Assembly: GCA_947650365.1 (NCBI GenBank)
Contig: OX393553.1
Coordinates: 39,913,949-39,977,948 of the forward strand
Direction: 5' to 3'
From: Chamaelirium japonicum
Lineage: Eukaryota > Streptophyta > Magnoliopsida > Liliales > Melanthiaceae
DNA: 64,000 nt
Shown here: piece by piece, positions 36,645 to 47,870 of the stretch
Position numbering within the stretch: the first letter of the stretch is position 1
How the letters are laid out: each line of letters opens with the position of its first letter
Translations under genes and position numbers: made by a program
Notes under the pieces: model-generated
Told to the model about the DNA's origin: nothing
Seen by the model: only the letters and a program-made list of their open reading frames with translations
The model's database searches: none

Positions 36645-36830
36645 GGTGTGGGGCTAGCCCTGGCTGAGGCCAAAAAGTTTCCTGGGTGTGGGGCTAGCCC
36701 TGGCTGAGGCCAAAAAGTTTCCTAGGTGTGGGGCTAGCCCTGGCAGAGGCCAAAAAGTTTCCTGGGTGTAGGGCTAGCCCTGGCTGCGACCAAAAAGTTT
36801 CCTAGGTATGGGGCTAGCCTTGTTGCGGAC
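36645..36830. repeat. 40-bp tandem repeat, five units
   Basis: Units begin CTGGGTGTGGGGCTAGCCCT and end GGCCAAAAAGTTTC, with point differences. The same array is in the 3' LTR at 43,443-43,622, where the last unit is truncated and about 70 bp after it are lost. Confidence 0.9.
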
Positions 36831-37335
36831 TAAAAGTACCCGGGTAAGGACTGGAGATTCCTACCCTGGCCGGAAGAGCCAAAAAGGGAATCGGGTGATT
36901 AATGTTTTAATTATTTCCTTTTCGTATTCATGTTTACTGCTTTCAATACATATTATTTAGCATGAACAAAACTAAGTCATTGGTGAGTCAGTGGATAGAA
37001 CTCACCCCCCTACAGATGATGTACACCCTACAGAGACAAACCATGCAGTACCCGGAGAAGATAAGGAGCGATCGGGATGCGACCCAAAAGGAGTTGAAGA
37101 TCCACTCTACACTCCTTTCTATGACGATGACGGAGCTGGATTATGATGTGACAATGTGGAAAGTCTTAGTTTTAGGCTTTCGTTTTCAATAAATTGTATG
37201 AAACAATGATGTTTTAATAGATTGGCTCAGTAAATTTCCATATTTGATGGAATTTATTTATATCAAGTTTTTATTCCTAACACCCCAGTATTATAAGGGT
37301 TGAATTAATCCGTAAAATATCGTGGCGTTACAACT

Positions 37336-37348
37336 TGGTATCAGAGCC
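37336..37348 (+). promoter_or_regulatory. Primer-binding site, methionyl-tRNA type
   Basis: TGGTATCAGAGCC begins four bases after the LTR end and is complementary to the initiator methionyl-tRNA 3' end. Confidence 0.92.
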
Positions 37349-37462
37349 TAGGTAATAGATCCTAGAAAAAATAATAATAATAATAATAATAAGGACATCG
37401 GTAAGGTAGTCACGAAAAAAAAAAAAAAAAGTTTTGAAAATTTCTTTTCGTTTAACAGAAAC

Positions 37463-37675
37463 ATGAAGTCGAAATTATCTGAAGGTAGCTCCTCGGGAGT
37501 GATGGTGAAGTCTAAGAAGAAAATCGTGAAGGCGAAGAAGGAGAAGAAAACGACTACCCCTACTAAAAATGAGAATGTTTTCTACAAACGTTATCGATGC
37601 ATCTGTGGAAAAGTGGGTGATGAAAATCACTGTGAACACCCGATGTTCTTCAAAATAGTTATTGGCTATATGTAA
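37463..37675 (+). CDS. Small lysine-rich leader ORF
   Basis: Seventy codons from an ATG between the primer site and gag. The first 40 residues are very Lys-rich (KKKIVKAKKEKK). The end has Cys/His residues spaced CICGKVGDENHCEH, which could be a short metal-binding motif or chance. It precedes gag by about 140 bases in the same transcript, so it could act as an upstream ORF. No family is recognised. Confidence 0.3.
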   Translation: MKSKLSEGSSSGVMVKSKKKIVKAKKEKKTTTPTKNENVFYKRYRCICGKVGDENHCEHPMFFKIVIGYM

Positions 37676-37816
37676 AGTGACAAGAAAAGTATTAGAAATA
37701 ACCGGCTATATGTATTCGTAATGGTTGGCTATATGTAAAGTGACAAGAAAAGTATTAGTAATGAAAAAGTATATTTTATCTGAGTTTGTGTTTCTTTAAA
37801 TTTATTTTCAGACATT

Positions 37817-38782
37817 ATGAATTCACACGATAATGCTGCTCCCAATGAAGACCTAACCAAGGTGTTAGGAGCTCTTCACCAACTAATAGAAAAGATGAAT
37901 TCTTCGAAGGATGGTTCCAGGATGGGAGTAATCATAAAAGAATTTAAAGAATTAAAACCCCCTGCCTTTAAGGGAGAACCGGACCCCCTAATTGCTGATA
38001 AATGGCTCAAACAGGTGGGGAAGATTTTGGAGACTTTAAAAGTAAATGATGAACAGAAAGTCATCTTGGCCACTTATATGTTAGAAGGAGAGGTAGATTA
38101 CTGGTGGGACTCGGTTAAGAGAACTCAAGCTATTTTCACATGGGAAGAATTTACAAAAGTATTCTTAAAAAAATATTTCTCCGACGCAACCAGGAACAGA
38201 ATAATTGCGGAATTTTTAGAACTTTATCAAGGAAAACGTAGTGTTTCCCAGTATGAAGCCAAGTTCATTGAATTATCACGCTTCGCTCATTATCTTATAG
38301 CCACGGAGGAATTAAAGTCCAAAAGATTCGAACAGGGTTTGAATCCTCATATTCGAACCCGAGTGGCGGTGCTTCGCATTAGAAACTATGGAGAACTGGT
38401 GCAGACTGCAATGGTAGCAGAGCGAGAATGGGAAGAAACTCGGAAGATATTTGAAAGGAACAGGGTGAAAAGGAGTGCACCAGCAATAGAAACAAACAAA
38501 AGGCCAAGGATGCAAGAGTTTCCAGCAGGGAGGAATAATGGTCCTCAAATTGCTTTGGGACCTCGAAATTGCTTTATCTGTGGATCGCGGGATCATGTTC
38601 AACGGAACTGCCCTCGTTTGAGTAGTAATGCTCCAATTAGACCTCCAGTCGGAAATTCTCCGCAAATACCAGTGACTCGTCCTGGTCAACTTCCAAGGGT
38701 GCCTGGAAAAGCTTTTGCTGTATCTACCGAAGAACAATCAAACGACGTCATTGAAGGTACAAACTACCCATCCTTAAATTAA
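37817..38782 (+). CDS. gag: Tekay-like Gag
   Basis: 321 codons without interruption, starting at MNSHDN. Residues about 45-215 are the retrotransposon Gag core (PPAFKGEPDP, KWLKQV, YWWDSV, FLKKYFSD, SVSQYEAKFIELSRFA). A CCHC knuckle CFICGSRDHVQRNC lies near residue 252. The frame ends six codons after the Gly-Thr pair encoded at 38,756-38,761, inside a 76-bp interval that looks like an intron. With the interval kept, Gag alone is made; with it removed, Gag continues in frame into protease. Gag itself seems intact although pol is not. Confidence 0.85.
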   Translation: MNSHDNAAPNEDLTKVLGALHQLIEKMNSSKDGSRMGVIIKEFKELKPPAFKGEPDPLIADKWLKQVGKILETLKVNDEQKVILATYMLEGEVDYWWDSVKRTQAIFTWEEFTKVFLKKYFSDATRNRIIAEFLELYQGKRSVSQYEAKFIELSRFAHYLIATEELKSKRFEQGLNPHIRTRVAVLRIRNYGELVQTAMVAEREWEETRKIFERNRVKRSAPAIETNKRPRMQEFPAGRNNGPQIALGPRNCFICGSRDHVQRNCPRLSSNAPIRPPVGNSPQIPVTRPGQLPRVPGKAFAVSTEEQSNDVIEGTNYPSLN

Positions 38783-38832
38783 CAATTTAATAAAAAGTAA
38801 TAAGTTATAACAGCAAAAGTAATTTTTCTTAG
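38757..38832 (+). other. Candidate intron at the gag/protease junction
   Basis: It starts GTACAA and ends TTTTTCTTAG, is AT-rich, and has a branch-like TTATAAC about 30 bases before the acceptor. At 76 bp it is near the shorter end for plant introns. Removal joins a phase-1 Gag codon (GAA-G) to GC-ACC and gives a continuous Gag-protease frame. Retention gives a stop after six codons. The length is not a multiple of three. It is a prediction from sequence only. Confidence 0.6.
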
Positions 38833-41800
38833 GCACCATTCTTATTTATGGAAGTCTAGCTCGAGTAATTTTAGATCCAGGTTCGACACATTCATTTATA
38901 TCAATTCACCTGGCTAAAGCACTACAATTGAAGACAGAACCGTTAGGGTATATACTGGCCATTACTACTGCACTGAGTGATACAGCTAAAACAAACAGAG
39001 TTTGCAGAAACTGTGTACTAAGAGTAGGAGATGTGGAGATGGTAGCAAATTTAATATTACTAAAACTGGAGAAATTTGACATTCTGTTAGGAATGGACTG
39101 GTTATCTAAATACCGGGCTATGATGGACTGCTACCGAAAGAAGGTTACTTTACAAACAGCAGAAAGTAAAGAAATAATATTCTGGGGAAGAAAATTCGGA
39201 AAAACAAAAACAAAAGTTTGTTATTTAGCACAACTTTTAGAAGAAGAGGTGAAAATTCTGATACAAAATATCACCTTGGTAGTATCAGAATTTCCATAAG
39301 TATTTCCAGAAGATCTTCCAGGATTGCCACCAAAAAGAGATATAGATTTTTCAATAGAGTTGATGCCTGGAGTAGCTCCTATTTCTATTGCCCCATACAG
39401 AATGGCACCTGTAGAATTAAAAGAGTTGAAAAAACAGCTAGATGAGTTACTTACTCTCGGGTTTATCAGAACCAGTACGTCACCATGGGGGGCACCGGTA
39501 TTATTCGTACAAAAGAAGGATGGAACAAAACGAATGTGCATCGACTATAGAAGATTAAACCAAGTGACTATAAAGAATAAATATCCACTCCCCAGGATTG
39601 AAGATCTATTTGATCAACTTAAAGGAGCAAGATACTTCTCCAAAATAGATCTTCGATCAGGATATCATCAATTAAGAATCAAGGAAGAAGACATACCAAA
39701 GACAGCATTCAGAACAAGATATGGGCATTTTGAATTCTTGGTAATGCCTTTTGGTCTTACAAATGCTCCTGCAGCATTTATGGACTTGATGAATCGAATT
39801 TTTAAAAACTTCTTGGATCAATTCGTGGTAGTGTTTATAGATGACATTTTGATCTATTCAAAAACCGAGGAGCATGAAAAACATTTGAGATTGGTACTAC
39901 AAGAGTTGAGTCTTCATCAACTATATGCCAAACTCAGTAAATGTGAATTCTAGATTACAAAAGTAAACTTTCTGGGACATGTAATCTCTCAGGAGGGAGT
40001 TACAGTTGATCCAGCGAAAATCGAGGCAATAGTAAATTGGAAACCACCACAGAATGTGATAGAAATCAGAAGTTTTCTGGGGTTGGCCGGATATTATCGC
40101 AGATTTATTCAGAACTTCTCCAGAATTGCTGCACCAATAACCCGACTTACTAAAAAGGGGGTAAAATATGAGTGGTCCGAATCGTGTGAAAATGCGTTCC
40201 AAGAATTAAAAACAAAACTCACTACAGCCCCGGTATTAATAATACCAGAAAGCGGGAAGAAATACACACTCTATACCGATGCTTCTCACGTGGGATTAGG
40301 AGCGGTACTGATGCAAGATAGCCGGGTAGTGGCTTATGCTTCCAGATAGTTAAAAACTCACGAAAAGAATTATCCTACTCACGATCTAGAGCTAGCAGCT
40401 ATCGTGTTCGCACTGAAGATTTGGCGTCACTATTTGTATGGGGAACAATTTGAATTATACTCCGATCATCAGAGTTTGAAATATATTAGCACACAGAAAG
40501 ATCTAAATTTACGGCAAAGAAGATGGGTGGAATTATTAGTCGATTATGACTATAATTTTATTTATCACCCGGGAAAGGCAAATGTAGTGGCAGATGCTCT
40601 CAGTAGAAAGGGACAACTAGCCAATGTACTAGCCGATAAATGGAAGTGGGCTTGCACATTAGAAAACTTTGATCTAATCACACAAGACAGTTCACCACGG
40701 GCTTATCTAAGTCACCTCAGAGCTCAGCCGGAGATGATAAAAGGAGTAATTGAAGCACAAACTTCAAATTCCGAATTGCATAGAAAACTGGGCGCTCGGG
40801 TCAGATAATGGGTTGAGATTTCGAGGCAGATTAGCAGTCACTGATGCTCCTTATCTGCGAGAAGATATATTAGCTGAAGCTCATAAGTCAAAGTTTTCCA
40901 TTCATCCGGGGGAGAATAAAATGTATCACAATCTAAAACAAAACTTCTGGTGGAGTGGAATGAAAAATGATATAGCCCAATTTGTGTCAAAATGTCAGAA
41001 AGTGAAGGCTGAGCACAGAAAACCACCTGGGTTATTGCACCCTCTTCCCATAGTAGAATGGAAATGGGAACATATAACCATGGATTTTGTGACCGGTTTT
41101 CCTACCACCAGGAGGGGAAATGATTCAATCTGGGTCATTGTGGATCGATTAACAAAATCAGCTCATTTCCTACCCCGGAAAACAACTGCATCCACTAGAG
41201 ATGACAGTACCTTATACCTTAAGGAAATTGTCCGACTCCACGGTATTCCGGTAACTATTGTATCGGACAGGGATCCTTATTTTACCTCTAAATTCTGGAG
41301 AAGTTTACAGAGAGCATTGGGGACAGAATTAAATATGAGTACTACGTATCATCCTCAAACGGACGGACAATCTGAAAGGGTAATAAAAATCTTAGAAGAT
41401 ATGCTAAGATCTTGTGTGATGAATTTCAAAGGCAGTGGGAAGATTTTCTACCCCTAATAGAATTTACTTATAACAACAGCTACCAATCCAGCATACAAAT
41501 GGCACATTTTGAAGCCTTATATGGAAGACCCTGCAGATCGCCCGTCTGTTGGACAGAAGTGGAAGAGAAGAGCATCATGGGGCCTGAAATAATCCAAGAA
41601 ACTACTGACAAAATAAAAATTATTCGGGCCAATTTATTAAAAGCACAGAGCAGACAGAAGAGTTACGCAGACAATCGAAGAAGACCTCTCGGATTTGAGG
41701 TAGGAGATTTTGTTTTTCTAAAAATCTCCCCAAGAAAGGGCATTCAGCGTTTTGATCTCAAAGGAAAACTAGCACCCAGATTTATTGGACCTTATGAAAT

Positions 41801-42122
41801 ATTGGGTAAAGTTGGTCCAGTTGCATATCGGCTGGCATTACCCTTAAATTTGGCAAATATTCATCCAGTTTTTCATGTGTCTATGCTTCGCAAGTATGAG
41901 CCGGATCCTTCTCATATTTTGAAAGATGAAGATATCAGTATTCAATCATATGCCTCTTACATTGAAAAACCAGTGAAAATCCTAGACACCAAAGACAAAG
42001 AATTACGAACCAAGACTATTCGATTGGTAAAAGTGTTATGGCAACATCACAATGAAGAGGAAGCCACTTGGGAATTGGAATCGGAAATACAAAAGCAATA
42101 TCCACATCTATTCAACAGCTAA
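38833..42122 (+). pseudogene. pol: Tekay-like pol, disrupted
   Basis: Protease: VILDPGSTHSFIS and [46 protein letters not shown] and [10 protein letters not shown] (~39,835). RNase [14 protein letters not shown] and [10 protein letters not shown]. Integrase: D of TMDFVTGFP, D of VSDRDPYF, and E of QSERVIK. C-terminus: chromodomain-like. Breaks: TAA at 39,297-39,299, TAG at 39,951-39,953 where Trp is usual, TAG at 40,347-40,349 where Gln is usual, a frameshift near 40,790, and another near 41,440. The integrase zinc finger also lacks one Cys: FVSKCQKVKAEH has a single Cys where C-x2-C is expected. Confidence 0.88.
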
Positions 42123-42160
42123 GGTACGTACTTTAAATTTCGAGGACGAAATTTTTATTA

Positions 42161-42171
42161 GAGGTAGAGAA
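42161..42171 (+). promoter_or_regulatory. Tekay-like polypurine tract
   Basis: GAGGTAGAGAA directly precedes the TG of the 3' LTR. Confidence 0.85.
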
Positions 42172-44038
42172 TGTAACAACCCAAAATAAAATAATAATTT
42201 AAAAATCACTATTATTATAGATCACTATATGAAAATTTTTGATACAAAATTTAAAATAAAAATCGGACAGCGCCATTGCGTCCGTCTCGTCGAAACGATC
42301 AAAAAACATATATAAACTTTTTCGTTTTGGACTCATTTAAAGTATTTAAAAATTTAAAAGAAAAATGGTATATATGTATAAATATATTAACCAATAGAAG
42401 GATTCGAACCTGAGAACTATTTAATAAAATTTTAAATCAATTTCCTCTAACCAAAAAACATTTAAGACTTTTCTGTTCAAATATAATAAAACTAATTGTT
42501 ATTATATAACCAGAATACCAAGAGACATCTGACCGATCGATTTCAATCGAACGGTCAGAATACGAAATGACACATGGAATACCAATCGACATCGGCGACC
42601 GTTTGTTTCCAAATCGGACGGCCAGAATATGAAACAACCGATTTGCAATAAAGCCCCCGGGACTCTTCGTATTTCCGGATGGCCTATATAAACCCCCCCT
42701 CCCACAAACATCTGCACACAAGTCCTCGCGACCAAGCGGGCCCCACCACCCGCCGCCGACCACCCTCCGCCGCTTGCCGGCCGCCGACCGCCGCCCGCCG
42801 CCGGCAACCCCCGCAGCCGGCCGCCGCCCGTCGCCGCCGCCGGCCGCCGGTTAGTTTTTTATATATATATTATTAAATATTATATATATATATATATGGG
42901 CTAAAAGCCCATTTATGTAATTGGGCCGAAGCCCATTAAGCCCTTTAGGCCCAAAAGAAATTCTGATAAAACCACCCTGTTCTTTCTAACCACAGCATTC
43001 TTACTAAACACAACCCGACCTTTTTACTAAGGGCAGACCACCCAATAAAAATCTGTGAAAACCGACTATTTTGGCCATATCAGGAGCAAACGAACTCCGA
43101 ATTGAGTTCCGTCTACGGCCACGGGTTTCTAATAAAAAACTCTACAAAATGAATATAAATTTAAGATATTTTAAAATTGACCAAAATGCCCCTAAAGAAG
43201 AAAACCCATTAGTTCACATCGAAAAATGTTGGAAAAATCCTGGAAAAATTTAGGATAAAAACTAACCAATTATTAATAACATATTTTCAGGTTTTGAGCG
43301 TACTAAAGCTTCCTTATCAGAAGTAAGAGTTTGCAACGGTACAGGTAGGGAATTTAAACTCAGTCTATTCATGCTAATTATATGCTATAGAATGTCGGTA
43401 ATTTGATATGGAATGGTAAATTATGAAATACGTAATCACTTATCTGGGTGTGGGGCTAGCCCTGGCTGAGGCCAAAAAGTTTCCTGGGTGTGGGGCTAGC
43501 CCTGGCTGAGGCCAAAAAGTTTCCTGGGTGTGGGGCTAGCCCTGGCAGAGGCCAAAAAGTTTCCTGGGTGTAGGGCTAGCCCTGGCTGCGGCCAAAAAGT
43601 TTCCTAGGTGTGGGGCTAGCCTTTTTTTCGTATTCATGTTTACTGCTTTCAATACATATTATTTAGCATGAACAAAACTAAGTCATTGGTGAGTCAGTGG
43701 ATAGAACTCACCCCCCTACAGATGATGTACACCCTACAGAGACAAACCCTGCAGTACCCGGAGAAGATGAGGAGCGATCGGGATGCGACCCAGAAGGAGT
43801 TGAAGACCCACTCTACACTCCTTTCTATGACGATGACGGAGCTGGATTATGATGTGACAATGTGGAAAGTCTTAGTTTTAGGCTTTCGTTTTCAATAAAT
43901 TGTATGAAACAATGATGTTTTAATGGATTGGCTCAGTAAATTTCCATATTTGATGGAATTTATTTATATCAAGTTTTTATTCCTAACACCCCAGTATTAT
44001 ACCGGTTGAATTAATCCGTAAAATATCGGGGCGTTACA
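42172..44038 (+). repeat. 3' LTR of the Tekay-like element
   Basis: 1,867 bp, about 180 bp shorter than the 5' LTR. Most of the difference comes from a contracted GCC-rich tract (42,790-42,850) and a deletion after the 40-bp tandem units (43,622). Point differences elsewhere are few. It carries the same 76-codon ORF at 43,668-43,898. Confidence 0.92.
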
Positions 44039-44780
44039 TGAATCCTTCCGGGCTTCAATGTACCGGACTTCGAGATGCGCATTCCAGATTTAGTTTTTTT
44101 GGTTGAATCCTTTCGGGCTTTAGTGTATAGGGCTTCGGGATACACGTTCCAAACTTAGTTTCTATGGCTGAATCCTTCCGGGCTTCGGTGTGCCAGGCTT
44201 CGGGATGCGCGTTCCAGATTTTATTTTTCCGGCTGAATCCTTTCGGGCTTTGGTGTGCCGGGCTTCGAGATGCGCACTCTAGACTTAGTTTTTCTGGCTG
44301 AATTCTTTCGGGCTTCGGGATATGTGTTATGGACTTAGTTTTGCCGACTGAATCCTTCTGGAATTCGGTGTGCCGAGCTTCAAGATGCACATTCCAGACT
44401 TAGTTTCTCCGGCTGAATTCTTTCGGGTTTCGGTGTGCCGGGGCGCGGGATGCGCGTTCCAAACTTAGTTTTTCCTGCTGAATCCTTTTGGGCTTCGGTG
44501 TGCTGGATTTCGGGATGCGTGTTTCAGACTTAGTTTTTCTGGCTGAATCCTTTCAGGCTTCGGGATGTGCATTCCAGACTTAGTTTTTCCGGTTGAATCC
44601 TTCCGGGCTTTAGTATGTAGGGCTTCGGGATATGCATTCCAAACTTAGTTTTTCCGGCTGAATCCTTCTAAGCTTCGATATGTCGGGCTTAGGGATGCGC
44701 CTTTCAGACTTAGTTTTTTTCGGCTGAATCCAATCCTTCCAGGCTTCGGGATGGGCGTTCCAGACTTAGTTTTTTTGGCT
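44039..44780. repeat. ~65-bp minisatellite, right part
   Basis: About a dozen units built from CTGAATCCTTCCGGGCTTCG, GTGTGCCGGG, CTTCGGGATGCGCGTTCCAG and ACTTAGTTTTTCCGG. Some units lack the GTGTGCCGGGCTTCG part and are about 50 bp. One strand translates into short repeated peptides because the unit lacks frequent stops; it is not a gene. Confidence 0.9.
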
Positions 44781-44920
44781 TAATCTTGTAAGCCTTTTGT
44801 ATGTCTTGTTGAAATTGCATTGCACGGTGTGAAAATGGTATCCGCATTGCTGAGTTTGTGAGAAACAAAACCTAACATCTTGGTTCACGGGTTTCTAAAA
44901 GAATCTATAAAATCTATATA

Positions 44921-45219
44921 TCTATACTAAAACGAAAGCCTCTCTCCCGTGTTGTGACACGTGGATGTCTTTTAAAGAGCTAGAATTCTTCTTTCGTGTG
45001 TGAACGCGGCTCTCTTTTAAATCTATTTAAAAACCTACCATAAAGATGTTAATTTTTCATTCAATGGTATTTAATAGTCATTTGATGTTAATCTCTCTCT
45101 CTCTAACAAGTGAATCACACTCACTTCAGATTTCACACTTCTTCGAATAGTTACAAGGACAATCTTTGCCAAATGACGTGCATCAAGCACATTCAGGCAT
45201 TGCCTAGGTTTCTTACTAG
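44921..45219 (+). mobile_element. Helitron-like non-autonomous element
   Basis: The 5' end TCTATACTAAAACGAAAGCC follows an A. The 3' end has AGGCA-T-TGCCT, which can form a short hairpin, eleven bases before the terminal CTAG, and a T follows. TC start, hairpin, CTRR end and A/T insertion site are the Helitron hallmarks. There are no terminal inverted repeats, and no Rep/helicase is encoded. An alternative start is at 44,913. Confidence 0.55.
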
Positions 45220-46185
<966 letters not shown>

Positions 46186-46531
46186 CCTACAAGTGTTGTA
46201 CGTCACTTTTTTCGAAAATAGGAAATTAGTGTATGATCTCCTTTCCTCTCATTCTCTCTCCTTTCCAGGCACAAAAGCTGAGTCATACTTGAGTCCTTCC
46301 TCTCACCTTCACGTGTGACATTTTTTCCCTTTCAAGCCGAATCTTCATCTTCTATATTAGCTCATTTAATGATTTAAGTTATGTAATATGATTGTGCCAT
46401 GTAGGATGATGGCCCATTTCATTTTGTTAAGAGCGCACCTACATAGGTTTTAATGTTTTGATCTATTTAATTGGCTTTCGTACTATGCAACTCGATTTTC
46501 ATTATTCATGTTGATTCAATTCGTTTTATAA

Positions 46532-46775
46532 GATCATCTCCAACATCCTCCTAGTGTTGGCTCCCTAGAATCGTCCTTTATACATAGCTCCCAATGCCAC
46601 GTAGGATATGCATAGGGAGAGGAAGCTAGTTTGTTCCCACAACCTCCCAAGACCATTCCCTAAATCCCAATTTTTAATCTCTTTTTTACAAAAAAAATTT
46701 TTTTAAAAAATAACTTTTTGGAATCTAAAATAGCTCAAATTCTCTATGTGTGTTTGTGTGTGTGTGTATGAGTGT

Positions 46776-46806
<31 letters not shown>

Positions 46807-46852
46807 GGGGAGGAATTGTTGAGGGAGAGATTGGAGGCCGTTGGAGATGCTC
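46532..46852. mobile_element. PIF/Harbinger-type MITE
   Basis: The ends are GATCATCTCCAACA and TGTTGGAGATGATC-like (GTTGGAGATGCTC), flanked by TAA on both sides (46,529-46,531 and 46,853-46,855). The three-base TAA duplication and GAGCATCTCCAAC-type end are typical of Tourist/Harbinger MITEs. The interior has a (GT)n run followed by about 22 consecutive G residues. Confidence 0.7.
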
Positions 46853-46864
46853 TAAGGAAGCTAA

Positions 46865-47051
46865 GGGGGTGTTTGGCATGAGGAACTATTGTTCCGCTTA
46901 AACCTCATCTAGAAGAGGGTAATCCTATCAATTACTATTTCCAATGTAATCCAAAATCCTTCATTCCACTGGAACAAATAGTATCCGTTGATTTTGAAAT
47001 ATGGAACCACAGATAGAAATGGATAGGCCCAGAATGATGCCAAACACCCCC
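46865..47051. mobile_element. Tourist-like MITE, 187 bp
   Basis: GGGGGTGTTTGGCAT at the left and ATGCCAAACACCCCC at the right form a perfect 15-bp inverted repeat. TAA occurs on both flanks (46,862-46,864 and 47,052-47,054). It has no ORF. It lies nine bases beyond the TAA duplication of the previous MITE. Confidence 0.85.
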
Positions 47052-47056
47052 TAAAC

Positions 47057-47360
47057 CACTACAACAATTATATATGACTTTTGACGACAAGCACTACATG
47101 CTGTAAATGCCTTTTTACGGTATGCATTTGCCTGCCGTGGGGTACAAAGTCATTAAATACCCCAAGTTAGACGACATTAAGTACAAACTGTTAAATGTGA
47201 AAACAAATTAAAGCCGTGAAATATGACTTTCAACAACATACTTGTAACGTCGTAAAATGTTACTTACCACAGCATAACATGAATGTCATTAGCATGGTCC
47301 ATCATACGCCGTAAAAAAATATTTCTACGACCTACAAATGATTGCCTTTAAAATGAGGAG
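47057..47360 (+). mobile_element. Possible one-ended CACTA remnant
   Basis: CACTACAACAATTATATATG resembles the CACTA terminus of En/Spm elements. It is followed by repeated motifs such as GACGACA, GCCGTGAAAT, CGTCGTAAAA and CGCCGTAAAA that could be subterminal repeats. No matching opposite terminus was found in the next kilobase. Confidence 0.35.
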
Positions 47361-47870
47361 GCATTTACAACTTGCAAAGGCATGTCATAAGAGCTTTCAT
47401 TCTGCTAGAGATGATCAAATTTCGCGGCATTTAATGAATGTCATTATTGGCTTTAAATATTTTTATTTTTATTTTGTAGGCCATCCGTTTCTTATTTTCA
47501 AAATCCACATCTTCTTTGTTCCCTTCTTTCTCCAATGATATTATTTCAAGTGTTTTCAAAAACAATACAAGAGTGAGTAATTTGGGAAATAAATCCCCAA
47601 TCTATAGTGGGCAAATTTAAACTCCATTGACCTAATCAACAACCCACCATTAAATTAGACTCAACTTGGTCAACAATACCACATCACAAGAGTCGATCAC
47701 ATCAGAAGACATTAAAAAGTTAAAGGAGTTCTAAAATTATATCCAAGATGAATAAGTGGCTATAAATGGTTTACTGCTTCAAATTTCTTCTAAATTAACG
47801 AAGTAAAAGTGGGTCGAACTGGGTCGTAAAAGTGCCATCTCATATCAACTTCGCTAGTAGTCCCTGTTGG
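47361..47870. other. Intergenic AT-rich DNA
   Basis: I see no gene, RNA gene or clear repeat here. One 66-codon plus-strand ORF (47,338-47,538) is low-complexity and hydrophobic at its end and has no recognisable family. Confidence 0.5.

Larger units (their letters stand above)
35285..37332 (+). repeat. 5' LTR of the Tekay-like element
   Basis: 2,048 bp. It contains a TATATAAA box (35,798-35,805) followed by poly-C and GCC-triplet-rich sequence (35,880-36,040). It also has five 40-bp tandem units (36,645-36,830) and a 76-codon ORF at 36,962-37,192 that is kept in both LTRs with few changes but has no known domain. Confidence 0.92.
35285..44038 (+). mobile_element. Tekay/Del-like chromovirus (Ty3/gypsy), defective
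   Basis: LTRs TGTAACAACCCAAAATAAAA to GCGTTACA, with a perfect five-base target duplication TGAAT (35,280-35,284 and 44,039-44,043). The primer site TGGTATCAGAGCC lies four bases after the 5' LTR, and the polypurine tract GAGGTAGAGAA precedes the 3' LTR. Domain order is Gag, protease, RT, RNase H, integrase. The C-terminus ends in a chromodomain-like VKVLWQHHNEEEATWELE block, as in Tekay/Del elements. The element sits in a minisatellite. Pol has several stops and frameshifts. Confidence 0.9.

Noticed and set aside
44055-44390. 111-codon ORF with repeated PERIQPEKLSLECASRSP-like units
   Set aside because: It is the minisatellite read in one frame; units differ by frameshifting lengths elsewhere in the array.
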